A DNA stretch of 64,000 bases from Thermoflexus sp. (GCF_034432235.1 NZ_DAOUCJ010000029.1:40852-104851); one strand, 5' to 3'. Positions 1-8,470 are shown, counted from the stretch's first letter. A program made the numbers and translations. The notes: generated by a model from the letters alone, not told the origin.

Positions 1-1
1 C

Positions 2-574
2 CTCCACACCCCGGGCGGCCTGGTTCTGGCCGCCGAGCAGATCGCCCAGGCGCTGGTCCGTCATCCGTCGAGGGTGACCGTGTTCATCCCTCACTATGCG
101 ATGTCCGGTGGGACATTGATCGCGCTGGCTGCTGATGAGATCGTGATGGATGAGAATGCCGTGCTGGGCCCGGTGGACCCCCAGCTGGGTCAGTATCCGG
201 CGGCTTCGATCCTGAAGGTGGTGGAGACCAAGCCGCTGGCGAACATTGAGGATCATACCCTCATCCTGGCGGACATCGCCCGCAAGGCGATGGAGCAGGT
301 GCGTTCGACGGTGGTCGAGCTGCTCACCGCCAATGGGATGGATGCGGAGCGGGCCGCGGTGATCGCGGAAGCCCTGAGCAGCGGACGCTGGACGCATGAT
401 TATCCGATCTCGGTTCGGGAAGCTCAGGCCATGGGGTTGCCGGTTCGGGTTGGATTGCCCGAGGAGATCTACCATCTGATGGAGATGTTCCCGCAAGCCA
501 CCCCGCGGCGACCTTCGGTGGAATACATCCCGGTGCCCTATCGCCACGAGGGCCCTGCTCCTCGATCGCGTTAA
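2..574 (+). CDS. SDH-type ClpP-fold serine protease, 5' truncated by window
   Basis: The reading frame is open from the first bases, so the start lies upstream of the window. About 190 C-terminal residues are visible. They match the serine dehydrogenase proteinase (SDH_sah, ClpP-class) family: an LHTPGG motif at the very start, then the nucleophile segment AMSGGT, then AADEIVMD and LGPVDPQLGQ, which are hallmarks of this ClpP-like fold. The family consists of proteases, some membrane-anchored, whose physiological substrates are mostly unknown. Any N-terminal membrane segment would lie outside the window. An internal ATG at 74 lies after the LHTPGG motif and is therefore not the true start. 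Family assignment is firm; the substrate is unknown. Confidence 0.85.
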   Translation, partial: LHTPGGLVLAAEQIAQALVRHPSRVTVFIPHYAMSGGTLIALAADEIVMDENAVLGPVDPQLGQYPAASILKVVETKPLANIEDHTLILADIARKAMEQVRSTVVELLTANGMDAERAAVIAEALSSGRWTHDYPISVREAQAMGLPVRVGLPEEIYHLMEMFPQATPRRPSVEYIPVPYRHEGPAPRSR

Positions 575-723
575 GTGGACGTCGGAGGCCCATTGAACCC
601 TGGTCAGGGGAGGGGCGGCCTCCCACGAGGGCATCCACGGCGCGGGGAGGCTGCCGGCGTCATCCCTCCGCTCCGCTCATTCGTTCGCGACCGAAGGGGC
701 CGAACGGTGTTCGCAGGGGCCGA

Positions 724-732
724 TGTTATACT
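724..732 (+). promoter_or_regulatory. possible extended -10 promoter for the phosphatase cassette
   Basis: TG-T-TATACT forms an extended -10 element about 94 nt upstream of the first cassette gene. No convincing -35 box is seen, which is usual for extended -10 promoters. Seen in sequence only. Confidence 0.3.
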
Positions 733-825
733 TGATAGATGTGGAGGGAGTGATGGCGCGGAGGGCCGCCGTTGCTCCAGCGTCCTCCGGGCGCGTCAGG
801 CATTCGCTCGATCGAGGCGACCTGA

Positions 826-1470
826 ATGACCCTGGTCCTGCTGATCCGACACGCGGCGAACGATTCCATGGGCCGGTGGCTGGCCGGGTGGACACCGGGG
901 GTGCATCTGAACGAGGAGGGGCGTCGTCAGGCGGAGGCGCTGGCGGAGCGCCTGGGCTCCCTGCCCATCCGGGCGATTTACAGCAGCCCCCTCGAACGTG
1001 CGGTGGAGACGGCCGAGCCGCTGGCTCGCCGGAAAGGGCTGCAAATCCAGATCATGCCGGAACTGGGGGAAGTGCGCTACGGACAGTGGACCGGGAAGTC
1101 GCTGAAGCGGTTGCGACGTCAGAAGGCCTGGCAGCGCCTGGTGAGCGTGATCAGCCGGGCCCGTTTTCAGGACGGCGAGGCGATGGTCGATCTGGTGGCC
1201 CGGGCGATCAAGGCGGTGGAGACCATCGTCAGTCGCCACCCGCGGGACGTGGTGGCCCTCTTCACCCATGCCGATCTGATCCGCGCGGTGACCGCCTATT
1301 ATCTGGGGATGCCCCTGGATCTTTACCATCGGCTGATGATCGCGCCCGCCTCTGTGACGGTTTTCTGGCTGGCGGAGGGGCCGCCGCTGCTCCTGCGGCT
1401 GAACGATACGGGCCCGCTGCGCTGGCCTCTGGAGGATCTGGCGCATCTCTCCAGGCGACGAAAGCGCTGA
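826..1470 (+). CDS. histidine phosphatase family protein (MSMEG_4193/SCO1662-type)
   Basis: This 214-residue protein belongs to the phosphoglycerate mutase/histidine phosphatase superfamily. The N-terminal phosphohistidine motif is LLIRHAAN (RHA instead of the usual RHG), with the catalytic His near residue 9. YSSPLERAVETAEP supplies the second Arg and phosphate pocket, and FTHADLIRA carries the second catalytic His. The RHA form and the two following genes match the subgroup named after MSMEG_4193, a putative phosphomutase. It starts a three-gene set with DUF3090 and a PI-kinase-like protein, a conserved neighbourhood known from Actinobacteria. The substrate is not known, so phosphatase rather than mutase is an inference. 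Confidence 0.88.
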   Translation: MTLVLLIRHAANDSMGRWLAGWTPGVHLNEEGRRQAEALAERLGSLPIRAIYSSPLERAVETAEPLARRKGLQIQIMPELGEVRYGQWTGKSLKRLRRQKAWQRLVSVISRARFQDGEAMVDLVARAIKAVETIVSRHPRDVVALFTHADLIRAVTAYYLGMPLDLYHRLMIAPASVTVFWLAEGPPLLLRLNDTGPLRWPLEDLAHLSRRRKR

Positions 1471-1530
1471 AGCCGTATCCGGTTTTCCCGGCAACGGTTT
1501 CCGGTCATCACCCGTGAGAACAGGACGGAG

Positions 1531-2058
1531 ATGCCTCGATTGATTTATGATCTGCGGCCAGTCGATCGGATCACGGCGGACGCGGTGGGCGAGCCAGGGC
1601 GGCGGACGTTTTATATCCAGGCCCGTCAGGAGGATATCCTGGTCACCATCCTCTGCGAGAAGGAGCAGGTGCGGGCCCTGGCCCATTCCCTGGAGGAGCT
1701 CCTGGAGGAGATCAACGAGAAATACCCGCGTCCTCTGGGGCGGGAGCCCGATGAATCCGAGCTCCAGCTGGAAGAGCCCCTGGAGCCCCTGTTCCGGGCC
1801 GGGCGCATGGGGCTGGGCTATGAGCCCCGGGAGGACTGGGTGGTCCTGGTGATCCAGGAGCTGGCGGAAGAGGATCAGGACCCGGATCGGCTGCGGGTGG
1901 TCCGTTTCTGGGCGACCCGGGAGCAAATGCATGCCCTCAGCCGCCACAGCGCGGATGTGGTCGCCCGGGGCCGACCCCTCTGCCCTCTGTGCGGCCGCCC
2001 CATGGATCCCGAAGGGCATATCTGCCCTCGCCGGAACGGCAAAGCGGTCGTGTTTTAG
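1531..2058 (+). CDS. DUF3090 family protein
   Basis: The 175-residue product matches the DUF3090 family, which as far as I know is confined mainly to Actinobacteria and Chloroflexi. Recognisable parts are the N-terminal IYDLRPVDRITADAVG region, an LCEKEQVRALA segment, an acidic middle, and a C-terminal zinc-ribbon-like CPLCGRPMDP...HICPRRNG with four metal-ligand candidates (Cys, Cys, His, Cys). A GGACGGAG sequence lies just before the ATG. It sits between the histidine phosphatase and the SCO1664-type gene, the same order as SCO1662-1664 in Streptomyces. Function is unknown. Confidence 0.9.
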   Translation: MPRLIYDLRPVDRITADAVGEPGRRTFYIQARQEDILVTILCEKEQVRALAHSLEELLEEINEKYPRPLGREPDESELQLEEPLEPLFRAGRMGLGYEPREDWVVLVIQELAEEDQDPDRLRVVRFWATREQMHALSRHSADVVARGRPLCPLCGRPMDPEGHICPRRNGKAVVF

Positions 2059-2164
2059 GGCGACGCCGCCGGTCCTTTCTGGAGGGTCCTGGAGGCCAGG
2101 CGGGGCGGCGAAGCGGCTCGCCTCGCTCTCTGAACCGGATGGACGTGCAACGGAATCATCCACG

Positions 2165-2956
2165 ATGGGAACGGTTTCCCGCCGACCTCACGCCAGGGTT
2201 GCGCGGAGGATTCCCAATCCCCTGCCCCCGGAAACGCCGAAGGAAGCGGTCCTCCGCTGGCTTCAGGAAGGGGAGATCCAGCTCCTGGGTCTGGTCCCCT
2301 GGGGATCCAATGCGACCTTTCTCGTGGCTGTCGTCCATGAGGGGGTAACGGGGCTGGCGATCTATAAGCCCCAGCGGGGCGAAGAACCCCTGTGGGATTT
2401 CCCGCATGGCACGCTGTGGTATCGAGAAGTCGCCGCCTATGTGGTCAGCGAGGCCCTGGGATGGGGGCTGGTGCCCCCCACCGTGCTGCGACGCTCCGGC
2501 CCCTATGGTCCGGGGGCGCTCCAGCTTTACATCGAGGCCGATCTGGAGGAGAACTATTTCACCTTTCGGGACGATCCCGCGTTGCAGCCGGTTCTGATGC
2601 GGCTGGCGGTCTTCGACCTGATCACCAACAACGCAGATCGCAAGGCGGGCCATTGTCTGCGGGATCGCAATGGGCGGATCTGGGCGATCGACCATGGGAT
2701 CTGTTTCCATGTGGAGCCCAAGCTGCGTACGGTGATCTGGGATTACCGGGGGCAGCCGATCCCGCAGGACATCCTTCATGAGGTTCAGGCGTTCTATCAG
2801 CGGCTGCGGGAGGATGAGGGGTTGCGCTGGGAGCTGGCCCGTCTGCTGAGCCCGGAGGAGATCGCCGCCCTGGAGGAACGAACCGCCGCCCTCCTCAAAC
2901 ACCCCGTTTTCCCCCACCCCGGGCCCTGGCGCTCCGTGCCGTGGCCGATGATTTAA
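2165..2956 (+). CDS. SCO1664 family protein (PI3/PI4-kinase-like fold)
   Basis: This 263-residue protein is the third member of the cassette. The family has distant similarity to phosphatidylinositol 3/4-kinases. Kinase-like features are an N-lobe Lys in AIYKPQRGE, a catalytic-loop-like DLITNNADRK and a metal-site-like WAIDHGICF. Substrate and activity are undetermined. The ATG at 2165 was chosen because homology begins shortly after it (WLQEGEIQLLGLVPWGSNATF). Upstream in-frame codons read through the end of DUF3090 in another frame and look non-coding. No strong Shine-Dalgarno is visible, so the start is uncertain by a few codons. Confidence 0.85.
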   Translation: MGTVSRRPHARVARRIPNPLPPETPKEAVLRWLQEGEIQLLGLVPWGSNATFLVAVVHEGVTGLAIYKPQRGEEPLWDFPHGTLWYREVAAYVVSEALGWGLVPPTVLRRSGPYGPGALQLYIEADLEENYFTFRDDPALQPVLMRLAVFDLITNNADRKAGHCLRDRNGRIWAIDHGICFHVEPKLRTVIWDYRGQPIPQDILHEVQAFYQRLREDEGLRWELARLLSPEEIAALEERTAALLKHPVFPHPGPWRSVPWPMI

Positions 2957-3001
2957 GGGGGATCCGAAAAGCGGCCTGGCGGCCTGCGAAGGAGAGTGGT
3001 C

Positions 3002-3496
3002 CTATTTCTGTTCCAGCCTTCCCTTCAGCTGTTGCTGCAGGAATTGAAGCTCCGGGCTCTTGATCTCTTTCAGCCGATCGACCAGCTGCTTAAAATTTCG
3101 AAGCCTATTCGTAATCACCCGGTGCAGGTCCGCCTCCTGATCCGGCAAACCGAACTGCTGGACATCAATTTGATTTCGACGGGCCACCTCCAGTCTCGGG
3201 CAAAGGATCAGAATGAGATGCCCTCGCTCATCATCCCGAAGCACCCGGATGTTAAAGGCGCCTGCTTCTCCTGCCACCTGTGAACTCACCGAGCTCAGGC
3301 CCCGAAGATAGTGAGGCTGGAGGCTGTGTGGATCCTCGTCCATGATGGCGATCGCATTCTGTAAGCGTTGCAGGCGCCTGCATATATTTCCTTTGCCGCT
3401 ATGGTGGAAGATCCGCATGCCGGGGATTTCCAGCGCACGGATCAGCACCTCGTCCGGCTTGCATTCGACAAGGATCCGTCTGGGGTGCTGGCTCAT
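3002..3496 (-). CDS. small Toprim-like protein paired with AAA ATPase
   Basis: This 164-residue protein starts inside the stop of the upstream AAA ATPase gene (4-nt ATGA overlap), so the two are translationally coupled. The N-terminus has ILVECKPDE, then a HHSGKGN glycine/lysine segment, then IAIMDEDPHS. The spacing of a Glu after a beta-strand followed by an acidic DED motif resembles a minimal Toprim or Toprim-like nuclease fold, as in partners of OLD-like or PARIS-like ATPases (DUF4435 and relatives). The family is not one I can name. The nuclease role is an inference from the motif and the partner. The C-terminus is charged and helical (KQLVDRLKEI...). Confidence 0.6.
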   Translation of the reverse strand: MSQHPRRILVECKPDEVLIRALEIPGMRIFHHSGKGNICRRLQRLQNAIAIMDEDPHSLQPHYLRGLSSVSSQVAGEAGAFNIRVLRDDERGHLILILCPRLEVARRNQIDVQQFGLPDQEADLHRVITNRLRNFKQLVDRLKEIKSPELQFLQQQLKGRLEQK

Positions 3497-4470
3497 CGTT
3501 CCTCAGGCTGTCCCAAAAATCGTTCCAGATCGAAGAAAAGATCCGCCCCGATGTCCATCAGCTCCTCGATCTCGGTTGCTTCCAGCATCCGAACCCGGGT
3601 TTGTGATTCCTTCCAGTAAGTGAAAAACACACCCACTTCCTCTCGCCTGGCTTTTTCAAGAATAGGCAGAAGGAAATAAGGGTTATGGGTAGAAATGAAA
3701 TACTGATTGGATGAATCCATCGCGATCCGTTCCGCCAGATACTTGGTGTGATATGGGAAAGCATGCGCCTCGGGCTCCTCCAGGATCAGGATCGCGTTCT
3801 GGTTCGATTCGATGGCGACGAGGTGAAAGATCAGCCGCTGCAGGGTATCCGAGAGCACCGTATACGGATGAGCGATGATGACTCCATCCACCTCTTTCTG
3901 GATTTCGATCCTGGATTCCTGGGGTTTCAACACGATGCGGAGATCGTATTCCTTGAGGAGATCGGCCACGAGCTGGCGCAGGCTTTTGCGGGTGAGCAGA
4001 AGCTGCATCAAATTCTCCCCCGCCACAGGGCGCAGGAAATCCGATTCCCGTCCTGGGAACCGGGTCAACGGGCGAAAGCGATAAAACCGGAAGGGGGATG
4101 AGGATGGAGGGCTTCCCCCGCCGTTCGCCAGAGCGCCGTCCAGGGAATACCGGTAGGAGAATGCCATCTCGGGGCCTTGGGCATCCAGGCGAAAGAGATC
4201 TCCTTCCGCTTTCAGCGTCCATTGATAGGATCCCGCGCGAACCTGAACGGCGCTCTCCACATCCTCGTCATAAAACAAATTGGAAACGGTTTCGCATCGG
4301 ATCGCCGTTTTCAAATCGCGCTCGTAAGGCACGGAGAAGATCCCCATGGCCTCGAGGAGATTGGATTTCCCGGTATTCGGGGGACCGATGAAGAGGTTCA
4401 CCCGACGGCAGGGGAGATCCAGCTCCTTGATGGATTTAAAGCGATGAATCTCCAGAGACGAGATCCTCAT
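3493..4470 (-). CDS. AAA family ATPase (RecF/OLD-like)
   Basis: The 325-residue protein is a compact SMC/RecF-type ABC ATPase. It begins with the typical MRISSLEIHRFKSIKELDL strand. The Walker A is GPPNTGKSNLLEA at about residues 29-41, and the Walker B is ILILEEPEAHAFP followed by the His-switch STHNPYFLL. The coiled coil of SMC proteins is missing, as in AAA_15/AAA_21 ATPases of defence and toxin modules. It overlaps the small Toprim-like gene by 4 nt, giving a two-gene unit. Other roles, such as DNA repair, cannot be excluded. Confidence 0.85.
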   Translation of the reverse strand: MRISSLEIHRFKSIKELDLPCRRVNLFIGPPNTGKSNLLEAMGIFSVPYERDLKTAIRCETVSNLFYDEDVESAVQVRAGSYQWTLKAEGDLFRLDAQGPEMAFSYRYSLDGALANGGGSPPSSSPFRFYRFRPLTRFPGRESDFLRPVAGENLMQLLLTRKSLRQLVADLLKEYDLRIVLKPQESRIEIQKEVDGVIIAHPYTVLSDTLQRLIFHLVAIESNQNAILILEEPEAHAFPYHTKYLAERIAMDSSNQYFISTHNPYFLLPILEKARREEVGVFFTYWKESQTRVRMLEATEIEELMDIGADLFFDLERFLGQPEER

Positions 4471-4724
4471 CGCGCGCCATCCCGTCCGGATTTCCAGATA
4501 CAGGTCGCCCGGATCCTCTTTTTGAGTATAACCCGGAAGCCGGATCTCCGGTGTCCGAATGGACGCCGCTGGCCTTAAGTTCGGTAAGGCGGGATGGCTC
4601 CTTCCCCTTTCCTCAAGTCGCCAGGTGAGGTAGAGAGAAATTTAGGGACGGGTGTGCCCCTCTTGCGCCCTGCTCTGAGAGTTTCCATGGAAAAACCTGC
4701 GCCGGCGATCCTGCGGATCAGGGC

Positions 4725-5786
4725 TCAGGACCCCGGGCGGATGACCACGGGCACGGCGTGTTGCTCGTCTGTCCCATCCGGGAAGGTGCTGCCGAGCAGC
4801 CGGCCCCGCCCCCGGGGCTGGACGTAGCCGTCGTTCTGGACGACCCGCGCCCGGAGCACGTGTTCTCCGGTCTCTGGATGCTCCCATCGATAACGCCAGA
4901 CCGTCCAGACATAGGGTGTGGGCCCCCGGATGAGCTCGGCCTCCTGCCAGCTCCGGCCGTCGTCCACGCTGACCTCCACCCGGGCGATCCCGACCGGGCC
5001 GGAGAAAGCGATGCCCCGGATCTCCACGGGCTGCGCCGGGATCATCCCGGAGCCCGGGTGATCGATCCGAGAGTTCGGTTTGATGATGGCTTCCTTCGAC
5101 CAGCCCTGGGCCTCCCAGTAACCGATATGTTCCCCTCGGATCAGCTCGATGCGGGTGATCCATTTCGGCTGCTTCATGCCGTAACGGCCCGGCCACAGAG
5201 CCCGCAGCGGAAACCCGTGCTCCGGGGGCAGGACCTCGCCGTTCATCATGTAAGCCAGAAGGGAATGGGGATCACGGGCCAGGCTCACCGGGATGCTGGT
5301 GTGGTAGCCGTCGGCCGCATAGAGGACCACCTCCGTGGCCGTGGACCGCGCTCCGGCCATCTCGAGGAGATCGGCCATGCGCACTCCTTTCCACACGGCG
5401 TTGCCGATCAGATCGCCGCCCACCGGATTGCTGATACATTCCAGGGTGCGCATCTCGATGACCGCGGGCATGGAGAGGAGATCCGGGTAGGTCAGGCGGA
5501 GCGGGCGCTCCACTTCCCCCGTGATCTCCAGCGTCCAGGCCCCCGCATCCACCCGGGGAACGGTGCCGTATTTCACCTCGTAGAACACGTGGGTAGGGGT
5601 GATGGGAACCGAGGATTCGATTTCCCAGCGCTCGGGGCCGGGGAGCTGAACCGGCACCCGGGTGGAAGGGAGGGATTCGTCCGGCGAGGATTCAGGCAGG
5701 GGAATCCGACGGGCGCAGGCCGCCGCGGCGGCCCCCAGGGCCCCGCCGATTAAAAATCGCAACACTTCCCGCCGCCGCCAGAGCAT
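4725..5786 (-). CDS. sulfite oxidase-like molybdopterin-dependent oxidoreductase
   Basis: This 353-residue secreted or membrane-anchored molybdoenzyme has an RRREVLRFL twin-arginine-like N-terminus, a hydrophobic stretch and a lipobox-like AAAACA, so it is probably exported folded with its cofactor. The oxidoreductase domain carries RTLECISNPVGG, where the Cys is the expected Mo ligand, followed by GVRMADLLE and PLRALWPGRYGMKQPKWI. The C-terminal third is the Mo-co dimerisation domain (VEISVDDG-like VEVSVDDGRSWQEAEL). The ATG is preceded by GGGAGGAGCC. The gene follows a DoxX-like membrane protein with a 36-nt gap, which suggests a membrane redox pair. The physiological substrate is unknown. 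Confidence 0.92.
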   Translation of the reverse strand: MLWRRREVLRFLIGGALGAAAAACARRIPLPESSPDESLPSTRVPVQLPGPERWEIESSVPITPTHVFYEVKYGTVPRVDAGAWTLEITGEVERPLRLTYPDLLSMPAVIEMRTLECISNPVGGDLIGNAVWKGVRMADLLEMAGARSTATEVVLYAADGYHTSIPVSLARDPHSLLAYMMNGEVLPPEHGFPLRALWPGRYGMKQPKWITRIELIRGEHIGYWEAQGWSKEAIIKPNSRIDHPGSGMIPAQPVEIRGIAFSGPVGIARVEVSVDDGRSWQEAELIRGPTPYVWTVWRYRWEHPETGEHVLRARVVQNDGYVQPRGRGRLLGSTFPDGTDEQHAVPVVIRPGS

Positions 5787-5821
5787 TGGAGGCTCCTCCC
5801 GCCGTTTGGGAGGGCTGGGGA

Positions 5822-6223
5822 TCAGCCGTGGGATCGATCCCTCAGGGGGGCGATCTTCCAGCGCCCGTAAGCGATGAAGCCGGACAATCCGCCCAGCACC
5901 GCGTTCATAAAGATGTTCTGAAACTCACCGCGGGCGAGATGCCATATGGCCGCGCCGATCATGATGAAAACCAGCCCCAGCGCGGCCAGTGGCGTCAGCC
6001 GGGTCTGAATCCGAACCACGCCGGGCAGGATCAGGCCGATCCCTGCCAGGATCTCGGCTGTGCCGCTCAGCTGATGCCAGATACGGGGAAGCTCATACAT
6101 CCAGGCCATCGGAGCGGGCAGGCCCGGCGGCACGATCCAGTGGATGATGCCGGTGATGAAAAAATACACGCCGAGCACAACCTGGAGGAGCCAGAGGATC
6201 CCATGGATCATATTTCCCTTCAT
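5822..6223 (-). CDS. DoxX-like family membrane protein
   Basis: A 133-residue protein with four predicted membrane helices. The first is LWLLQVVLGVYFFITGIIHW and the next includes LSGTAEILAGIGLILPG, typical of the DoxX-like family of quinone-associated or thiosulfate-related membrane subunits. The ATG at 6223 was chosen over the upstream in-frame ATG at 6289 because it has a GGGAGG site at the right distance and the extra N-terminus is hydrophilic and non-homologous. It is co-oriented with the molybdoenzyme downstream and is probably its membrane partner (inference). Confidence 0.85.
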   Translation of the reverse strand: MKGNMIHGILWLLQVVLGVYFFITGIIHWIVPPGLPAPMAWMYELPRIWHQLSGTAEILAGIGLILPGVVRIQTRLTPLAALGLVFIMIGAAIWHLARGEFQNIFMNAVLGGLSGFIAYGRWKIAPLRDRSHG

Positions 6224-6340
6224 GGTTTCCCTCCCGTTCGCTCGAGCTGAGGGAAATCGATCCTGTGCCCATGGCTTCTTGCCCCGCATCCATAATATCC
6301 GTCCTGCTCTCTTCGTGCTAACCCTTTCACGGGCCCTTCG

Positions 6341-8140
6341 CTATCGGCCGGACATGCGCAACCGTTCTACCAGCTCCGCCGGCATGCGGGCGGGGGGCAG
6401 GCAGCGGGTGCCCACGCACACATAAGCGGCAGGCCATCCGTCCAGCGGGAACCCCTGGGCCTGGATCGCGGGCGCATCCTGGCGGGGATCCATGGGGATC
6501 ACCACCCGGTGGAAGGGATCCCCGTGCCAGGCCGCCCGGAGCAGCCGCCGGGTCTCCAGGTCCTCGCGGGGGCCGATCACGTGGACTCGCACCGGCTCGG
6601 TGATGGCTCGATACACCGCCAGCCCATAGGGGGCCGCCGCGAAATCGTATTTCACATATTCCTGTTCGAAGGCCAGGAGCGTCCGCTCCGCAATCTCCCG
6701 AGCCCGGAGATCTCCAGTGAGGTCATACAGGGTCAGGTAGAACTCGGCGGCCGCCGCGTTGTCCTCCAGGGGTTTCTGCCGGATCCGCAACGCGCCGATG
6801 GCGTGGGGGTCCTCCGGCCGATCGAAAAAGCCGCCCCCCTCCGGATCGGCCAGCGCCGACTCCAGATAAGGGCGCAGCCGGAGCGCCCGCTCCATAAAGC
6901 GCCGCTCCCCGGTCCGCTGGAAGGCGGCCAGGGCGGCCCGGGCGTAGTGGATCTGATCGCCCAGGAGCGGAGGAACGCCCTTCGCGTCCGCCCGTTCCCC
7001 ATGGATGTCCATGTAATGCACGAGGGCGCCGGTGGAGGCATCGAAGGCCCATTCCCATACGGCGTCGAGGTTCCGGAGGGCCATTTCCTGCAGCCGGTCT
7101 TCCTCCAGGATATCCGCGGCGATGAGCAAGGCCAGGGCCATCTGGCTATTCCAGTTCGTGTAGACCGTGCGATCCACCGCCGGCGGGGGGCGCATCGCCC
7201 GCTCCCGTCGGGAGAGCGCATAGTATTCTTCGTCCGCGTCCTGGCTTCCCCAGAAGACCTCGCGCTCCGGGTCATAGAGGGTCCGCTGGATATATTCCAG
7301 CGCCCGCACGGCCGCCTCTCGGAACCGCTCCTCCTCGAGGACTTCCGCCGCGTAGAGGTAGAGGGGGATCAGGCGGGCGTGATCCTCCAGCATTTTCTCG
7401 AAGTGAGGAAGGCTCCAGTCGCGGGTGGTGGAGTATCGGAACCATCCGCCTTCCACATGGTCATACATCCCGCCCTCGGCCATCCCGTGGAGGGTGCGGC
7501 GGACCATCTCGGCGAGCCGTTCGTCGCGACACCCGCCGCGGACGTATTCCACCAGCAGGAGGAGGCAGGCCTCCGGGTGGGGGAACTTGGGGGCCTCACC
7601 GAAGCCGCCGTAGACCGGATCGTAGGCCCGGGCGATCAGTCCGATCAGGTGCATGGGGATCGTCCATGAGAGCTGGGCGCCGGGTCGGGCGACTGGACGG
7701 CTCGCCTCCTGCCGGCGTCGGGCGATCTCCTGGGCCCGGCGCTGGATCTCGGAGCGATGGCTCCGGTAATACTGGAGCACCTGGAGGAGGACCTGGCGCA
7801 TCTGCATCGGGGGGATATAGGTGGCTCCGGTGAGGATCTCGCCGTCCGGGGTCAGGAAAACTGTGGTCGGCCATCCGCCCATGTTGTAGCGGGCGTTGAT
7901 GTCCGGCCGCCGGTCGGTGTCCACGCGGATGGGGACGAAATACGTGTTGATGAGCTCTGCGATCTCCGGGTCGGAGTAGGTGCCCGTGTGAACAGGATCG
8001 CCGGGGATGCCGCGATCCATCACGTGGCACCAGTGGCACCAGGTGGCGGAGATGCTCAAGAGGATGGGCTTGTCCTGCTCCTGGGCCTCCCGGAATGCGG
8101 CCTCGCCCCACTCCCGCCAGCGCACACGGGTCTCGCCCAT
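6341..8140 (-). CDS. DUF255 (YyaL-type) thioredoxin domain protein
   Basis: The 599-residue protein has an N-terminal DUF255 thioredoxin-like domain with the signature KPILLSISATWCHWCHVMD and RVDTDRRPDINARYNMGGWPTTVFLTPDG. The rest is an alpha/alpha-barrel-like domain as in SPATA20/YyaL proteins (ADEEYYALSRRE, TNWNSQMALALL). The family usually runs to about 680 residues. Here the N-terminus is shorter and the CHWCHVMD motif is followed by an unusual RGIPGDPVHTGTYSDPEI insertion. Its biochemical role is unclear in all bacteria. It is a single gene with GGGAGG upstream. Confidence 0.9.
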   Translation of the reverse strand: MGETRVRWREWGEAAFREAQEQDKPILLSISATWCHWCHVMDRGIPGDPVHTGTYSDPEIAELINTYFVPIRVDTDRRPDINARYNMGGWPTTVFLTPDGEILTGATYIPPMQMRQVLLQVLQYYRSHRSEIQRRAQEIARRRQEASRPVARPGAQLSWTIPMHLIGLIARAYDPVYGGFGEAPKFPHPEACLLLLVEYVRGGCRDERLAEMVRRTLHGMAEGGMYDHVEGGWFRYSTTRDWSLPHFEKMLEDHARLIPLYLYAAEVLEEERFREAAVRALEYIQRTLYDPEREVFWGSQDADEEYYALSRRERAMRPPPAVDRTVYTNWNSQMALALLIAADILEEDRLQEMALRNLDAVWEWAFDASTGALVHYMDIHGERADAKGVPPLLGDQIHYARAALAAFQRTGERRFMERALRLRPYLESALADPEGGGFFDRPEDPHAIGALRIRQKPLEDNAAAAEFYLTLYDLTGDLRAREIAERTLLAFEQEYVKYDFAAAPYGLAVYRAITEPVRVHVIGPREDLETRRLLRAAWHGDPFHRVVIPMDPRQDAPAIQAQGFPLDGWPAAYVCVGTRCLPPARMPAELVERLRMSGR

Positions 8141-8223
8141 CCCTGGCCTCCCTCACCGAAGCGCTCATTGAGTTCATCATAAAAGCGAGGGGTTAGGGGT
8201 GCAACTTTCCGGGTTTGAGGCGC

Positions 8224-8470
8224 GTCGAATGCCTTCGACCTTGCCAGCGGGAGCGTCGAAGGAATTCGACCTCGAGGGGCCTTCGGCCTTCTGGCCGGAC
8301 TCCGCCGGCCAGAAGGCTTTCGCGTCGGCGCAGGCCGACGCCCGGCGCGGAGCGCCTCACAAGGCCGATTTCCATCGGCGCAAAAGGCCTTTCGGCCGGT
8401 GGCCGGCCGGCGCCGGCCGGAAAGCATCTTCGCGTCGGCGCGGGCCAACGCGGGGCGTGCCAGCGCTTGA
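8224..8470. repeat. GC-rich palindromic repeat array (copy A)
   Basis: About 245 bp of non-coding DNA begins with two GTCGAA...TTCGAC palindromes (8224-8239 and 8254-8269). They are followed by two units of about 108 bp that each start GGCC(TT)TCGGCC. Each unit holds several self-complementary stems: a CTGGCCGG/CCGGCCAG pair, GCGTCGGCG...CCGACGC, CGGCGCGGAGCGCC, and GCCGATTTCCATCGGC. The second unit degenerates after 8450. The same motifs in the same order appear in reverse orientation at 33015-33310. It lies between the divergent starts of the DUF255 and DUF4058 genes. Confidence 0.85.

Noticed and set aside
796..2163. Long minus-strand reading frame antisense to the cassette genes
   Set aside because: Composition is that of a high-GC shadow frame and it has no recognisable domain, while the plus strand encodes three known families.
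8224..8470. CRISPR array
   Set aside because: The repeats are contiguous, long and self-complementary, with no regular unique spacers and no cas gene.
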